Shown piece by piece: positions 1 through 8,110 of a stretch of 14,168 nucleotides of DNA. The DNA comes from Acanthaster planci (Eukaryota > Echinodermata > Asteroidea > Valvatida > Acanthasteridae). The stretch lies in assembly GCF_001949145.1 (NCBI RefSeq), contig NW_019091510.1:507224-521391 (forward strand), given 5' to 3'. The translations under genes and the position numbers were made by a program. The notes beneath the pieces were generated by a model. That model was not told the origin of the DNA and searched no databases. It saw nothing but the letters and a program-made list of their open reading frames with translations. The number at the start of each line of letters is the position of its first letter. The first letter of the stretch is position 1.

Positions 1-180
1 GCTGGTCATTTGCAGACCCTATATCAGAAGTCATATGGACGACAGTGCACTCATCATTCGCAGACCCTACATCTGAAGTCATATGGACGACAGCGCGCTG
101 GTCATTCACAGATCCAACATCAGAAATCATATGGACGACAGTGCACTCATCATTCTCAGACCATATAGCAAGATCTGGGG
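1..180. repeat. 48-bp coding minisatellite (about 3.7 copies, continues off the left edge)
   Basis: The anchor catatggacgacag recurs at 32, 80 and 128, an exact 48-bp period. Units run about 2-49, 50-97 and 98-145, with a degenerate fourth copy to about 180. Units 1 and 3 start ctggtcatt, and units 2 and 4 start ctcatcatt. Because 48 is a multiple of three, the array encodes a 16-residue repeat on the minus strand, inside the proposed ANKS6 exon 6. Confidence 0.9.
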
Positions 181-232
181 CTGTGCTCAGGCTGGAACAG
201 GCTAAAGCTGACTCCAAGTGTTTTGGTTGTGT
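1..232 (-). CDS. ANKS6: ANKS6 coding exon 6 with 16-residue tandem repeat, partial at the window edge
   Basis: The acceptor ttattttcag lies directly before 232, and the exon starts in phase 0, as exon 5 requires. The minus-strand frame is open to the window edge (77 codons plus one base). It begins TQPKHLESALACSSLSTAPD and then runs into repeats of NDECTVVHMTSDVGSA and NDQRAVVHMTSDVGSA. This part lies in the family's disordered linker, where sequence is not conserved, so the evidence is splice site, phase and open frame rather than homology. No donor is visible, so the exon probably continues past the left edge. Confidence 0.65.
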
Positions 233-3200
233 CTGAAAATAACATGGACGATGTACGTGCCAATACAGAAAGTGTGGTATCTGCCAATTGACCCAGGTAT
301 AGCCGAGGAAGTGCTCGCTATGTCAGTCCTTACTGCGGCACTACACAATGTCATTGTCACCTTTAGCTTATGGACACAGCTCACAGTGTAACATTGTCAT
401 TTACCTTCAAGCCGTTTCTTGGCGAGTCCTCACTCAGTTGACTCATACTGGTCTTTGTGGACCAGGTCGATGACCCTACACTCTGACCTTTGGCTACTCT
501 ATTGTTCTTGGTTGGCATGGTGACTGCAGCCAGGAGGGATATCAGTTCATTGTCGGATTTTTCATTCTCATCTAGACACACATAAAAATTGAAATGCACC
601 ATACATAAGTCAAAAATGCATCTTATCTGGTACACAAGCATACATTACTGGCTGGGATTCATGCAGAACAAAACTTGCAATGTGCAACCCCACGTTTCAG
701 ATACAACTGCTTAAATTTTCCACGGTGGAATATTGGAAGAGTCAAATTTTCAATCACATGACATCAATATTCATCAGGATGTCAACTGTGTGATACTCAA
801 AAATGACTTCTGATGTTAATGGAAAATGGATTTACAGCATTATGCCCTTGGATACTGTCATCCTATTGGTCTCCAATGGTCTTGCCTCAGGTCCACAAAA
901 ATACATATGCAATGGTTAATGTCATTTACACTGTGCATTGAGCACCTCAGTGTAGACCATGCATATGCACTAAAGAACCTGGATTGCAATCACTTAGTCC
1001 CACTCGTTTCTGACAGGAAAGCCTACAGTTACCAAAGCTTTTATCAGAATGAGTTATTTTATTTCTTGCGCAGTACTTTACATTCATTTATTGCTTCAAT
1101 TAATTAGCATGATATAGTACAAGGCCCTGTACATGTATACATTCTCTGAAATCCATTCACAAATAGCAAATGGAGTAGTCAAGATCCAAAAACAGGAATT
1201 CTGCACTGAAAGATATCTTGGCGAGGATTCCCACACCTTTGGAACATTTGGTGTGGTTTATATGTCCTTTCCCGCACAAGAGGCAAATTTTCATCTTTTT
1301 TCCTCACAACCTGTTTATTTTAGTGTAATTTCTGTGACTGACTTACTCATGACTATGACCAGTGCCAGGTCAAGAGCTTTGCAGCCATCCTTGGCCTGAA
1401 TGTTGACATCAGCTCCAGCATCCACCAAATACTTCACCAAGTCCTTCCTCCTGTAAGCATTTAATCAAATTTTAACACAGATTACAATCGTTTCAGGCAT
1501 TATTCAGGCCAAGATAGCTATGAACTATACTGGTAAGTTCCTGAATTTCTAAATCTTGACACACAAACATTTGAAGCATAACGAACGGCTTTTTCTATTA
1601 TCTATGCATGAACTCTGAACTACAAACAAAAAGACTTGTATTAAATCACATTGATTGGAATAAGTTGTAATATACTGGTCCATATACTCCTTATAAATAA
1701 GGCACAGTTCTTATATCTGAGCACTGCTCCGGGGTTACACAGCTTTTGCAAAATTTCACTGTATTTGTTGGCTATATTTCAAATATCCAACCCTGTGCAA
1801 ATCTGACCCACTCTGTGAAAATGAGTCACAAGTTGCCTGAGCCACTTTGGAGTAAAAAGTCCTTTAGAATAATTTTGCACAGTGTAAATCAACAGGAACC
1901 CACAGCATTTTTCACCATGGAGTATCCACTTTCATCAGGATGCCATACTCTTTCCAATACAAATGAAAACTCAAACAGTGGCTCTGTAGACTTATGCCTC
2001 ATTTTCACAGAGCGGGTCACAAGTGTATTTCTGTAACCTAAGCACAAGAAATCCACAGATGAAGATAAGCCATGCCTAGTGGCAAGGGCAAACTGAAGGC
2101 CTGTTCATACTTCAGGCAAAAGCAAATGCAAAGCGAATTTCAAAACGTCAACAATGAAAGTTCCATTGTGACGTGTGCTGTTTCCCTGACAAATTCGCTT
2201 CGCATTTGCTTACGCCAGAAGTACGAACCAGCCTTAAGCCTTTTAAAGAATTATCTGTATACCAAAACAACTGCACATATCAGGAACTGTACTCATTTAA
2301 TGAGCCAGTTCAGTATTCCCACAGCATAGGCTACCTCAGATACTCATGGACTCACATGCATGCTTTGTTCACGAATGACCCTGTTTGTTTCAAACAACAA
2401 ACTGGCTTATTTTTACCATTTATCTACATATAGCCTTTGTACACACTGTCCACAAAGTTACAAAGCTGAATCAGGAACACGGTGAAAGAAATTTGTCTCC
2501 TCCTTCAGCCAACCCGTACACGTATACAAATGACACCTCAGTCATTCAACTCATCAACTGTAATGACAGGAATTTTTTTCACCGTGTCCCTGATGCAGCT
2601 TTACTTATGTACATGTACCTCAACGCATTCCAGTTTGTGCTGCCTTTTTTTCTCGTGAAATACAAATCGTTCACTTTAATTTAAATTTGAAGATGTCTGC
2701 TCTGTGCAGGAACAAGAGATGACATGTTTTTCCACGGCAGAGATGTCCCTCTGGTGGGACACACCACGTGTGCACACAAGTTCGTGTGCACTCAAGAATA
2801 ATCATGCCAAGCATACATGTACATGACCTATTTCTCTTGGAATGAGTGGTCTTCATTTGCACGGAGGACACTTAATTGGAAAGTTCCCTGTCAGCTTCTC
2901 TTTTCTTTTCCAGTGAATGACTTTGTCCCCTCAGAGCAGACTCAGCACATGGCAAGAAGCCTACCTATGAAATGTGGCCTGCATGAGTGCCGTCCATCCA
3001 CTCTTAGAATCCTGCATGTTGATATCGGCACCGCGCTGCACCAGTAACTCTGCAATGTCCCCTCGACCCATCATGGCAGCTATCATCAGGGGTGTAGCGC
3101 CTTCTGGGGACAGTTTATTGCACTGTTTGAGGTCCGCATCAAGAATATGCTGGACCAGTTTAATGTCGCCTGAAAGGAAGTACATGTAGGGTGTAAGATG

Positions 3201-5211
3201 AAAGGACAAACATCCAATATAATTTAAAGGAATTCAGAAATGGTCACTTTGGGCTCATTTTTCTTCATGCTCAAATTGTTAATTGACCCTAAAGCGTGTA
3301 TATTTATTTTCAGTGGCCAAGAGACCCATCGTAACCTAAAGTGTGTATTCATTAATGTCCCAGGGCATTCACAGTTTTTTGAAATTATGACAGCTATGAA
3401 CTAGAATGCATTATCTACAGGTATTGTATGTATGCACATGGAAAATGCTGCATGAATAATGGATTACAATGTGTAGTGAAATCGACCTCAATTCACATAC
3501 ATGATGATTTCTTTCTTCTACTTGTAATAAATGTGGAAGTGTTTTTTTTTTTTAAAACAAAGTCCTACACACAACAAAAATGAGATTCATATGAACGAAA
3601 AGAAACAAACACATGTTGTTACCTGCTTCTGTAGCTTCAATTACCTTTGGCTTGCTATTTTCTGTTACTGTATACATGTAATGTAAACAGAAACAAAATT
3701 AATAGAATCTTACTTTCCCGAGTTAACAATCAAATGCTTTTCTACAGTATGTTCTCATTTAAGATGTGGTAACTTTGAAAAACAACATGGTACAGAATCA
3801 AAGTGGAAACAAAAATACCAATAAAACAAACTGGCAAATCAAGTGCACATGTACATACATGTATGCACAGTATCACATGTGCATACACTGTACATCTGTA
3901 TATATATGCACAAAATGTGCTGTCCCAGTTGTGTCAGCAGACAAGCAACACTGACATGATCCCATGTCTCAAAATCAACTCAAATGAGGGAACAAGTGAC
4001 TTGCACAGTACACTGCACAGGTCCAATCTCGATTTCTCTTTTAAATGTTCTCAGTAATGCACATATATGTAAAATATATGTAACAGAGTTGTCCATGAAC
4101 ATGACAAGTGGTATTCAGATGACAGGCTGTCCCAAATTTCCTACCTTTGTAGCTAACATGTTGTTCAGCTAAGCCAAAGTTTTGCAGCCCTTGTACCGTA
4201 CTACTCTCATATTTGTTAGTACAACGGCATTTTCCTTTTCTGACACAAGAGTAAATTCTGACATCTTGTGTTGCACCAAGTTTTACAATATTGTTTAAAA
4301 TGTATGTTCTATTATATACATACATGTTCTATTTGACTTTGAAAAATATTCATTACACACCCCTGTACATGTGTAAATTTAGGTTACCCCTGCCTCCATT
4401 AAACTTGTGCAGAGTACATGTACATGTATGTACTAGTATTTATCACCTCACCAGTATAATTATGTAGGCACTCTGACTTACATATTCTTGGTCTGTTTGT
4501 TGTTCTGCGATCCAGATAATCACGGACCTCTCTATTATTTTCTACCATTGCAATCTCCAGGGCAGTTTTGCTCAAGATGTTGGTGACATCAGGGTCACAT
4601 CCTCTGGTCTCCACCAGAATCTGGGCAATGCTGGTGTGGCCGCACAATGCAGCCATCATCAAAGGTGTCCATCCCGTTTGACGGTGCACCTGGAACTGAT
4701 CCGCCCCCCTGTCCAGCAGCATTTTCAGAACTGGGTCCCGCCCACTCAGCGCTGAGACCATGAGCGGCGTGAAGGCCTGGCCCACATTGGCCCCTTCTCT
4801 TTCATTCAGATCGAGGTAGCCGAGCCCCAGTAAAACCCTTGTGGTGGAGATGTGTCCGTAGTGAGCTGCAGCTGTCAGCGCGGTCGCCCCAAACTTGTTT
4901 TTAATGTTGGGGTCGGCTTTGTTCTGAAGCAGTAGTGCCACAATGCTGGCGTGGCCATGGCTTGCGGCTTGCATGAGAGCTGTCCATCCATACAGGTTCT
5001 GCCTGTCCAATGAAGCACCCCGCATGAGCAGCAACCGCACGATGTCTTCATGGCCATTCCCTGCAGCGATCTGCAATGGGGTGAGTCCCTCACCTCCATC
5101 AGCATCCACACACCCACTGGCATCCTGGTCAAGCAAGGCTTGGACGAAGGCCAGATCTCCATGCTCACATGCTGCACACAACTGCCGCTGTCGATCTAAC
5201 GAATCCACCAT
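1..5211 (-). CDS. ANKS6: ANKS6 (SamCystin) orthologue, ankyrin-repeat scaffold, six exons, 3' end beyond the window
   Basis: Coding join on the minus strand: 5211-4482, 3667-3623, 3169-2965, 1450-1347, 571-405, 232-<1, giving 494 codons plus one base. All five introns are GT-AG and the phases (1,1,2,1,0) are continuous. The product starts with ankyrin repeats: a degenerate one at about residues 8-38, then 41-73, 74-106, 107-145, 146-179, 180-213 and a partial one ending in DYLDRRTTNRPR near 230-242. A short linker follows, then repeats from about 250 to 361, then a Ser/Thr-rich linker. Recalled vertebrate ANKS6 has the same order, the equivalent DYLDPLTTVRPK block, and the GWTALMQAT and VKYL segments at matching places. 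In vertebrates ANKS6 is a cilium (inversin compartment) scaffold linked to NEK8, INVS, NPHP3, ANKS3 and BICC1; that role here is inferred from orthology. The family's C-terminal SAM domain is not in the window. Other ankyrin proteins are possible, but the linker match argues for ANKS6. Confidence 0.9.
233..404 (-). other. ANKS6: ANKS6 intron 5 (172 bp)
   Basis: Minus-strand donor GT at 404-403 and acceptor AG at 234-233 with a TTATTTTC tract. It is a short phase-0 intron, with no other feature seen. Confidence 0.7.
405..571 (-). CDS. ANKS6: ANKS6 coding exon 5 (post-ankyrin linker, residues 362-417)
   Basis: A 167-nt exon with acceptor tgtgtctag before 571 and donor gtaaat after 405. Joined to exon 4 it reads VIVMNENEKSDNELISLLAAV, with the junction inside the Asn codon. 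Vertebrate ANKS6 has LNDPDTELVRLLASV here. After this conserved start the exon becomes a polar Ser/Thr/Lys-rich linker with no recognised domain. It ends in phase 0 at GLK. Confidence 0.85.
572..1346 (-). other. ANKS6: ANKS6 intron 4 (775 bp)
   Basis: Bounded by gtaagt (minus strand, from 1346) and tctag (ending at 572). The short ORFs inside it show no recognisable protein. No repeat stands out apart from scattered ACATGTA words near 1129. Confidence 0.8.
1347..1450 (-). CDS. ANKS6: ANKS6 coding exon 4 (last ankyrin repeat, residues 328-361)
   Basis: A 104-nt exon, acceptor cttacag before 1450 and donor gtaagt after 1347. The split first codon joined to exon 3 gives HRRKDLVKYL. The exon continues GADVNIQAKDGCKALDLAL and ends VIVM plus the first base of Asn. 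It matches the recalled vertebrate segment IVKYLLNQGADV followed by AKNGYTAFDLVMLLND in length and phase. It closes the second ankyrin block. Confidence 0.88.
1451..2964 (-). other. ANKS6: ANKS6 intron 3 (1514 bp) containing a foldback element
   Basis: Bounded by gtaggc (from 2964) and cttacag (ending at 1451). It is the largest visible intron of the gene. It carries the MITE-like inverted repeat at 2096-2235 and TACATGTAC words near 2610 and 2815. No missing exon is needed, because exons 3 and 4 join in frame and match the family across the junction. Confidence 0.8.
2096..2235. mobile_element. MITE-like foldback element, about 140 bp, in ANKS6 intron 3
   Basis: Positions 2096-2140 and the reverse complement of 2191-2235 match at 38 of 45 bases, starting AAGGC and ending GCGAATTT. 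The middle is also partly self-complementary (acgtcaacaatg against cattgtgacgt), so almost the whole element folds on itself. There is no coding capacity. I could not define a clear target-site duplication, so the ends may be off by a few bases. Non-autonomous DNA transposon is the best explanation. Confidence 0.65.
2965..3169 (-). CDS. ANKS6: ANKS6 coding exon 3 (ankyrin repeats, residues 259-327)
   Basis: A 205-nt exon between an acceptor (cctttcag) and a donor (gtaggc). It starts and ends inside codons (phase 1 in, phase 2 out). It encodes DIKLVQHILDAD, then EGATPLMIAAMMGRGDIAEL, then GADINMQDSKSGWTALMQAT. Recalled vertebrate ANKS6 has GATPLMLAAVTGH and QDSVHGWTALMQATYH at the same place. 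This makes it one of the most strongly supported exons in the window. Confidence 0.9.
3170..3622 (-). other. ANKS6: ANKS6 intron 2 (453 bp)
   Basis: Donor gtaac from 3622 and acceptor cctttcag ending at 3170 on the minus strand. It includes a T-run at about 3541-3553 on the plus strand. No other feature seen. Confidence 0.7.
3623..3667 (-). CDS. ANKS6: ANKS6 micro-exon 2 (45 nt, residues 244-258)
   Basis: This 45-nt exon was inferred because exon 1 ends in phase 1 just after TTNRPRI, exon 3 begins in phase 1 at DIKLVQ, and the family has a short segment between them. The minus strand shows an acceptor (tatacag, with a T-rich tract upstream) directly before 3667 and a donor (gtaac) directly after 3623. 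In frame it reads LTENSKPKVIEATEA, and the split codon with exon 3 gives G. The junction product VIEATEAGDIKLVQ restores a normal ankyrin helix, where recalled vertebrate ANKS6 has IFHALKMGNFQLV. The length is a multiple of three, so skipping it would keep the frame. Confidence 0.75.
3668..4481 (-). other. ANKS6: ANKS6 intron 1 (814 bp)
   Basis: Donor gtaagt from 4481 and acceptor tatacag ending at 3668 on the minus strand. Positions 3840-3918 form a stretch rich in alternating purine-pyrimidine words and small palindromes (GTGCACATGTACATACATGT, TATATATA). A TGTACATG cluster also lies at about 4414-4432. No coding content seen apart from the flanking exons. Confidence 0.75.
4482..5211 (-). 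CDS. ANKS6: ANKS6 coding exon 1 (residues 1-243)
   Basis: This 730-nt exon encodes the proposed N-terminus and the first six to seven ankyrin repeats. The canonical TPL/TAL and GH cores are visible: GLTPLQIAAGNGH (42-54), GWTALMQAASHGH (75-87), ATALTAAAHYGH (109-120), FTPLMVSALSGR (147-158) and GWTPLMMAALCGH (180-192). The proposed ATG at 5211 has G at -3 and G at +4, a good initiation context. The frame stays open for 17 more codons upstream before a TGA at about 5264, so a spliced upstream start cannot be excluded. The exon ends at 4482 on ATA-T, followed by a strong donor, gtaagt. The exon is clearly more GC-rich than the surrounding DNA. Confidence 0.9.
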
Positions 5212-6162
5212 CGCCTCATTGACAATGAGGCTGTGGACAGATTCCTCTTTAAGGCAATTTCACAGGAAATGCATTTTACTTCAAACGATCACTTGTGCCA
5301 CAACATTTTGGGTGTGTCATCCCGTAGACCTAACATTATCTGCAACGAGTTATGAAGTAAATCAGGAAAAATTTTTGACAAAAGCTCTCAAAATTAAATT
5401 TTCAAAATAGAGGTGTCTTGAGTCAGTTTTTTTTACTTTCCAGATCATTTGGAGTGCTGTTATAATAAAGTAATTCACTTCTACAAAATCTTTAACCTTG
5501 GGAATTGCTAGTTCAAGGAATTAAGACCCTAGACCTTTCTGGGTTTTCCTCCATTTCACATAAGGTTTGATCAACAATAAAAGCAGCCCGTCAATCTTGG
5601 GATCATCAGTAATAACTTTTTGGAATAAAGTGTTTTTGTGTTGTGCAAGATTAGCCAGTCTGCAGGAACACTCAGTTACTGCACAGTTGGTCAAGATTGG
5701 TCAATCCTGTTTGAAATCTCCAATTATACCTCCCTTTTCTGAAAACAATCTTCCGTAAATCACAATTAAGAAAAGGCTGTTGGCTGATGGCAGAATTATC
5801 AACAAATCAGGAAATACATGTACATGTAAGATCAACCGATTGTACAAAGACAGGCAACTGTGCAGATTGACCGATCATGCCCATTATTTACAAATGGTCC
5901 ACTTGCTCTTTTCAACCCAAAACATTATTTTGGAAAGAAGGCATTGCTCATGTCTAGGCATTTGAGACTGTCTGGGGGTTGTTCGTGTCTGGATATTTAA
6001 CATTATGGAAAGAATGTCATTACGGATGCAACTTACATGTAACATCTGTGCACAAACCCTAAAGACTGGTCCCAAAAATTCTGTTTTCTAAGTGAATTCC
6101 TTATGGCCCAGGCCTATTTTCACTGCTACATTTGACTTTTTAGGGCATCTTGTTGCCATGGC
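5212..6162. other. ANKS6 5' flank, presumably 5' UTR and promoter, no gene seen
   Basis: Directly upstream of the proposed start codon is the palindrome CCTCATTGACAATGAGG (5214-5230). Candidate acceptors on the minus strand (ccttaaag ending at 5245 and tccacag ending at 5231) leave open a 5' UTR exon structure. The rest is AT-rich with only short chance ORFs and TACATGTACATGTA near 5815. No TATA box or transcription start could be assigned. Confidence 0.4.
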
Positions 6163-6833
6163 TAATCAGGTCGAGGACCAAACCACAATCTAGCGATGTC
6201 CATAGTTTCTGCTTATGTCACTTATTCAAGCAGCAATGACGTCATTTTGATCAGGTCACATGATAATGATGAAGTTTTCCCGCAAGATTTTGGGAAAATT
6301 ACGAGATTTGAAATGTTGGCAGCGAACATGGCTGCCATAGCCGTTACCGTTGGAGTCTATGGCAAAGTTGTTTGTGATTGCTATTTTGGAAAATAACCAC
6401 ACTAAGCATAACATTTGCCACGGTTGAATCGATGGATATTTTTAATGGCAACATTTTCATGCATAAAGTAAACTTCCGCAAAGCTTTATTTTTCTCATGT
6501 AAACGTTTTCATCAGCAAAATTGGACTCGCCTACCCACCACATTCAACACATCCAGTGCAAGATACAACAAAAAAAAAAAAACCTCCTCGATCCACTTTT
6601 AGATATACCAAACGAAAGGAAAGTTTCATGTACTAATGTAGATCTGGGGTAGCATGTTTCCTGTGAAACTGAGAGTAAATCTGTATTGAAATTTTTGGCC
6701 GATAATGTGATCAATGTCATCTGCGAACTGTGATCTAATAACAGTTTAAACTTATGTCATCATTGCACAATCAAGTGGCATCTGCATAGTCTGGCATCAT
6801 TGCTAGACTGTGGTTTGGTCCCCGACCTGCTAA
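6163..6833. mobile_element. Foldback structure with roughly 80-nt inverted arms (MITE-like)
   Basis: The outer 32 bases of the left arm (6163-6194) match the reverse complement of 6802-6833 at 28 positions, including an unbroken ACCAAACCACA core. With small gaps the similarity runs on inward, to about 6245 on the left and 6754 on the right (for example TGCTTATGTCACTTATT against TGCAGATGCCACTTGATT). The interior, about 500 bp, has no credible ORF and includes a T/A-rich segment with an A12 run near 6570. No target-site duplication was found. An old non-autonomous transposon or foldback element is the likely origin. Confidence 0.5.
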
Positions 6834-6975
6834 CTGCAGGGGAAAATCTGCATGGCATCTGCATACTGTACATGTATATCTGTACATGTACGTGCATGGA
6901 CTCTGGAGGTTGTATATATGGCATTCTTTCCCTGCTAAATTAATCGAGTAATGAAATAACAGAAGCAGCTTACAT

Positions 6976-7056
6976 GGATCATGGTAGCCCCACTAGTGTG
7001 GCACGGACTCTCACTCCCGATTTATCCGTGCCACACTAGTGGGGCTAGGATCATGG
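6976..7056. mobile_element. 63-bp hairpin element with 23-bp perfect arms and 9-bp flanking direct repeats
   Basis: Left arm 6985-7007 begins TAGCCCCACTAGTGTGG. Right arm 7025-7047 is its exact reverse complement over all 23 bases, and the loop is 17 nt (7008-7024). The 9-mer GGATCATGG occurs immediately outside both arms (6976-6984 and 7048-7056), as expected for a target-site duplication. The perfect arms suggest a recent insertion. The family is unknown; a 9-bp duplication is seen with Mutator-like transposons, but that assignment is inference. Confidence 0.7.
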
Positions 7057-8110
7057 AGGAAGAAAGATAAATGTCGAACTACCGAGTAGGCCTACCGGTA
7101 CAAGTTGACAAATAATACATCGATGTAGGTGCCTACATGTACATGTGTAGGTGATGCACACTACAGCCTACAGGCCTGGACAATTCAGAGGAGAAACAGG
7201 CTCTAGAACAATTTGAAGGACTCCAACTTGGTCACTACTCACAGTCACACGAAGCAGTAACTTGGAGTTCTTCAAGAACTCTAAATCTAGGGTCCTACTG
7301 GCGTCCTACCTAAGTTGGATAGATGTGACGATGTGACAGTAGGACCGCTTACAAAATTTAAGGACGTAGTCATTTATTTATTGACAGTCCTGACTCGAAG
7401 GATTAACATCATTAACCATGTTAACACATGACAGGTTAAAACGTTCAAAGGCTGTACATTTTGCCCAAAAGCATAAATCTTTTTTCGTAAATTTTCACAA
7501 GAGAAACTGTACCTTCGATGTGGGTGGAAAATTTAACACACAGTAGAGTCACTGTGTCAAAAATCCGTACGAATTAATTTCCACGAAGCTAACGCCTTCG
7601 AAGTCAGTACAGTGGCTGAACGTTGGAAACTTTGGTTGTCTGAAGATGTAGTCAGATTTCACTGAGCGTATGCTTGCTAATACAGCTACCGTGTCAGTGT
7701 TACCAGACCAACGAATGACGTCACTGCACTTGTTGAAAGTTCCGTAGTTTCTTTTGTTGAGAGTAATCAATAATACTTTTGAACATTAGACGCATTCGAT
7801 CGGTTACTATTACTAATCGATTTTGGGAGTTTGAGGTTTTGAGATGTATTGTTGTGGTTCCTTGAGGGCGTAGGTGGATGATGTTGTGTGAAAGAAAATC
7901 CGACGGTTGAGAAAAAAGAAGAAAGGTCCTAACTCCTACGGAGTCAATTACACTGCAGGCTAATCATTATTTCATAACGTTATATTCTGGGTATAATTGG
8001 GAAACTATGTAGGCAGCCTTGGCCTAAGCTAAATAGAACATAACTAATTTTTGTGTCAGTGAGAGCAATCGGAATAATTTCATGAAGAGAAACATGAAAT
8101 TTTCCATTTC
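7057..8110. other. Intergenic DNA with nested inverted repeats, no gene seen
   Basis: Contains an inverted repeat with arms TTGAAGGACTCCAA (7213-7226) and 7262-7275, 13 of 14 complementary. Close by is a second pair, GGTCCTACTG (7291-7300) and its exact complement at 7337-7346. A full CRE octamer TGACGTCA lies at 7716-7723. A 73-codon minus-strand ORF at 7549-7770 has no recognisable domain and is not called. Confidence 0.5.

Noticed and set aside
45-236. Plus-strand ORF over the 48-bp repeat
   Set aside because: A 48-bp period keeps any stop-free frame open, so both strands look open. The minus-strand frame continues ANKS6 with a splice acceptor and correct phase, so the plus-strand ORF is a shadow.
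2974-3189. Plus-strand ORF opposite ANKS6 exon 3
   Set aside because: Antisense shadow of a well-supported ankyrin exon; the same holds for the plus-strand ORF 4943-5410 opposite exon 1 and the shifted minus-strand ORF 4875-5177.
3840-3918. Imperfect palindrome/alternating purine-pyrimidine tract as a functional Z-DNA or RNA element
   Set aside because: It is a run of the common TACATGTA and TGCACA words with no consistent arms; nothing beyond composition supports function.
5465-5628. Several plus-strand AATAAA words (near 5465, 5575, 5625)
   Set aside because: No plus-strand gene ends here; such words are expected in AT-rich DNA.
6152-6165. RFX X-box (GTTGCCATGGCTAA) as a ciliary promoter element for ANKS6
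   Set aside because: Only the first half fits the X-box consensus, the second half lacks the final AAC spacing, and the site lies beside the arm of the inverted-repeat structure. Too weak to call.
6196-6396. 66-codon plus-strand ORF
   Set aside because: Lies within the foldback structure, shows no domain, and the apparent AAN-MAAIAVT stretch has no supporting context.
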